Below are positions 5,012 through 6,104 of a stretch of 6,104 nucleotides of DNA, one piece after another (the stretch's first letter is position 1; every line of letters starts with the position of its first letter). The notes beneath the pieces are model-generated. The model saw only the letters and a list, made by a program, of their open reading frames with translations. It was not told where the DNA came from and ran no database searches. The translations under genes were made by a program, and so were the position numbers. This DNA comes from an uncultured Alphaproteobacteria bacterium (lineage in GTDB: Bacteria; Pseudomonadota; Alphaproteobacteria; Rhizobiales; Hyphomicrobiaceae), in the NCBI GenBank assembly GCA_937950105.1, contig CALFEM010000374.1:1-6104 (forward strand), written 5' to 3'.

Positions 5012-6104
<1,093 letters not shown>

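Overview
The window is G+C-rich, compact bacterial DNA with strong G/C third-position bias. The gene families (a COG4663-type TRAP binding protein with a Tat leader, a methylotroph-like serine-glyoxylate aminotransferase, an L-2-haloacid dehalogenase, a CoA-acylating methylmalonate-semialdehyde dehydrogenase) suggest an alphaproteobacterium, probably in or near Hyphomicrobiales. That placement is inference; there is no rRNA or tRNA gene here to test it.

Layout from left to right. 1-301 (minus) is the start of a TRAP small permease gene (dctQ), cut by the left edge. 390-1517 (minus) is its partner dctP, the periplasmic solute-binding protein, separated from dctQ by a gap holding two hairpins. 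1518-1940 is a long divergent regulatory region with several dyads. 1941-3143 (plus) is a PLP-dependent class V aminotransferase, best read as serine-glyoxylate aminotransferase. A strong terminator-like hairpin follows, and 21 bases after it starts a type II haloacid dehalogenase gene (3238-3900, plus). 3992-4429 (plus) is a universal stress protein. A bidirectional terminator at 4451-4485 separates it from a convergent small secreted Cys-rich protein gene (4512-4751, minus). After a non-coding gap (4752-5011), the right end holds most of an mmsA/iolA-type aldehyde dehydrogenase (5012-6104, minus), missing its N-terminus beyond the edge.

The genes read as organic-acid metabolism: uptake of a carboxylic acid by the TRAP system, hydrolysis of a 2-halo acid to a 2-hydroxy acid, transamination of glyoxylate with serine, and disposal of (methyl)malonate semialdehyde to an acyl-CoA. 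A chloroacetate to glycolate to glyoxylate to glycine route would link the transporter, the dehalogenase and the aminotransferase, but the glycolate-oxidising step is not present and the link is a hypothesis. I see no mobile element, CRISPR array, RNA gene or clearly novel system. The points most worth a second look are regulatory: the dctP-dctQ hairpins, the dyads in the divergent promoter region, and the hairpin placed immediately before the dehalogenase gene.
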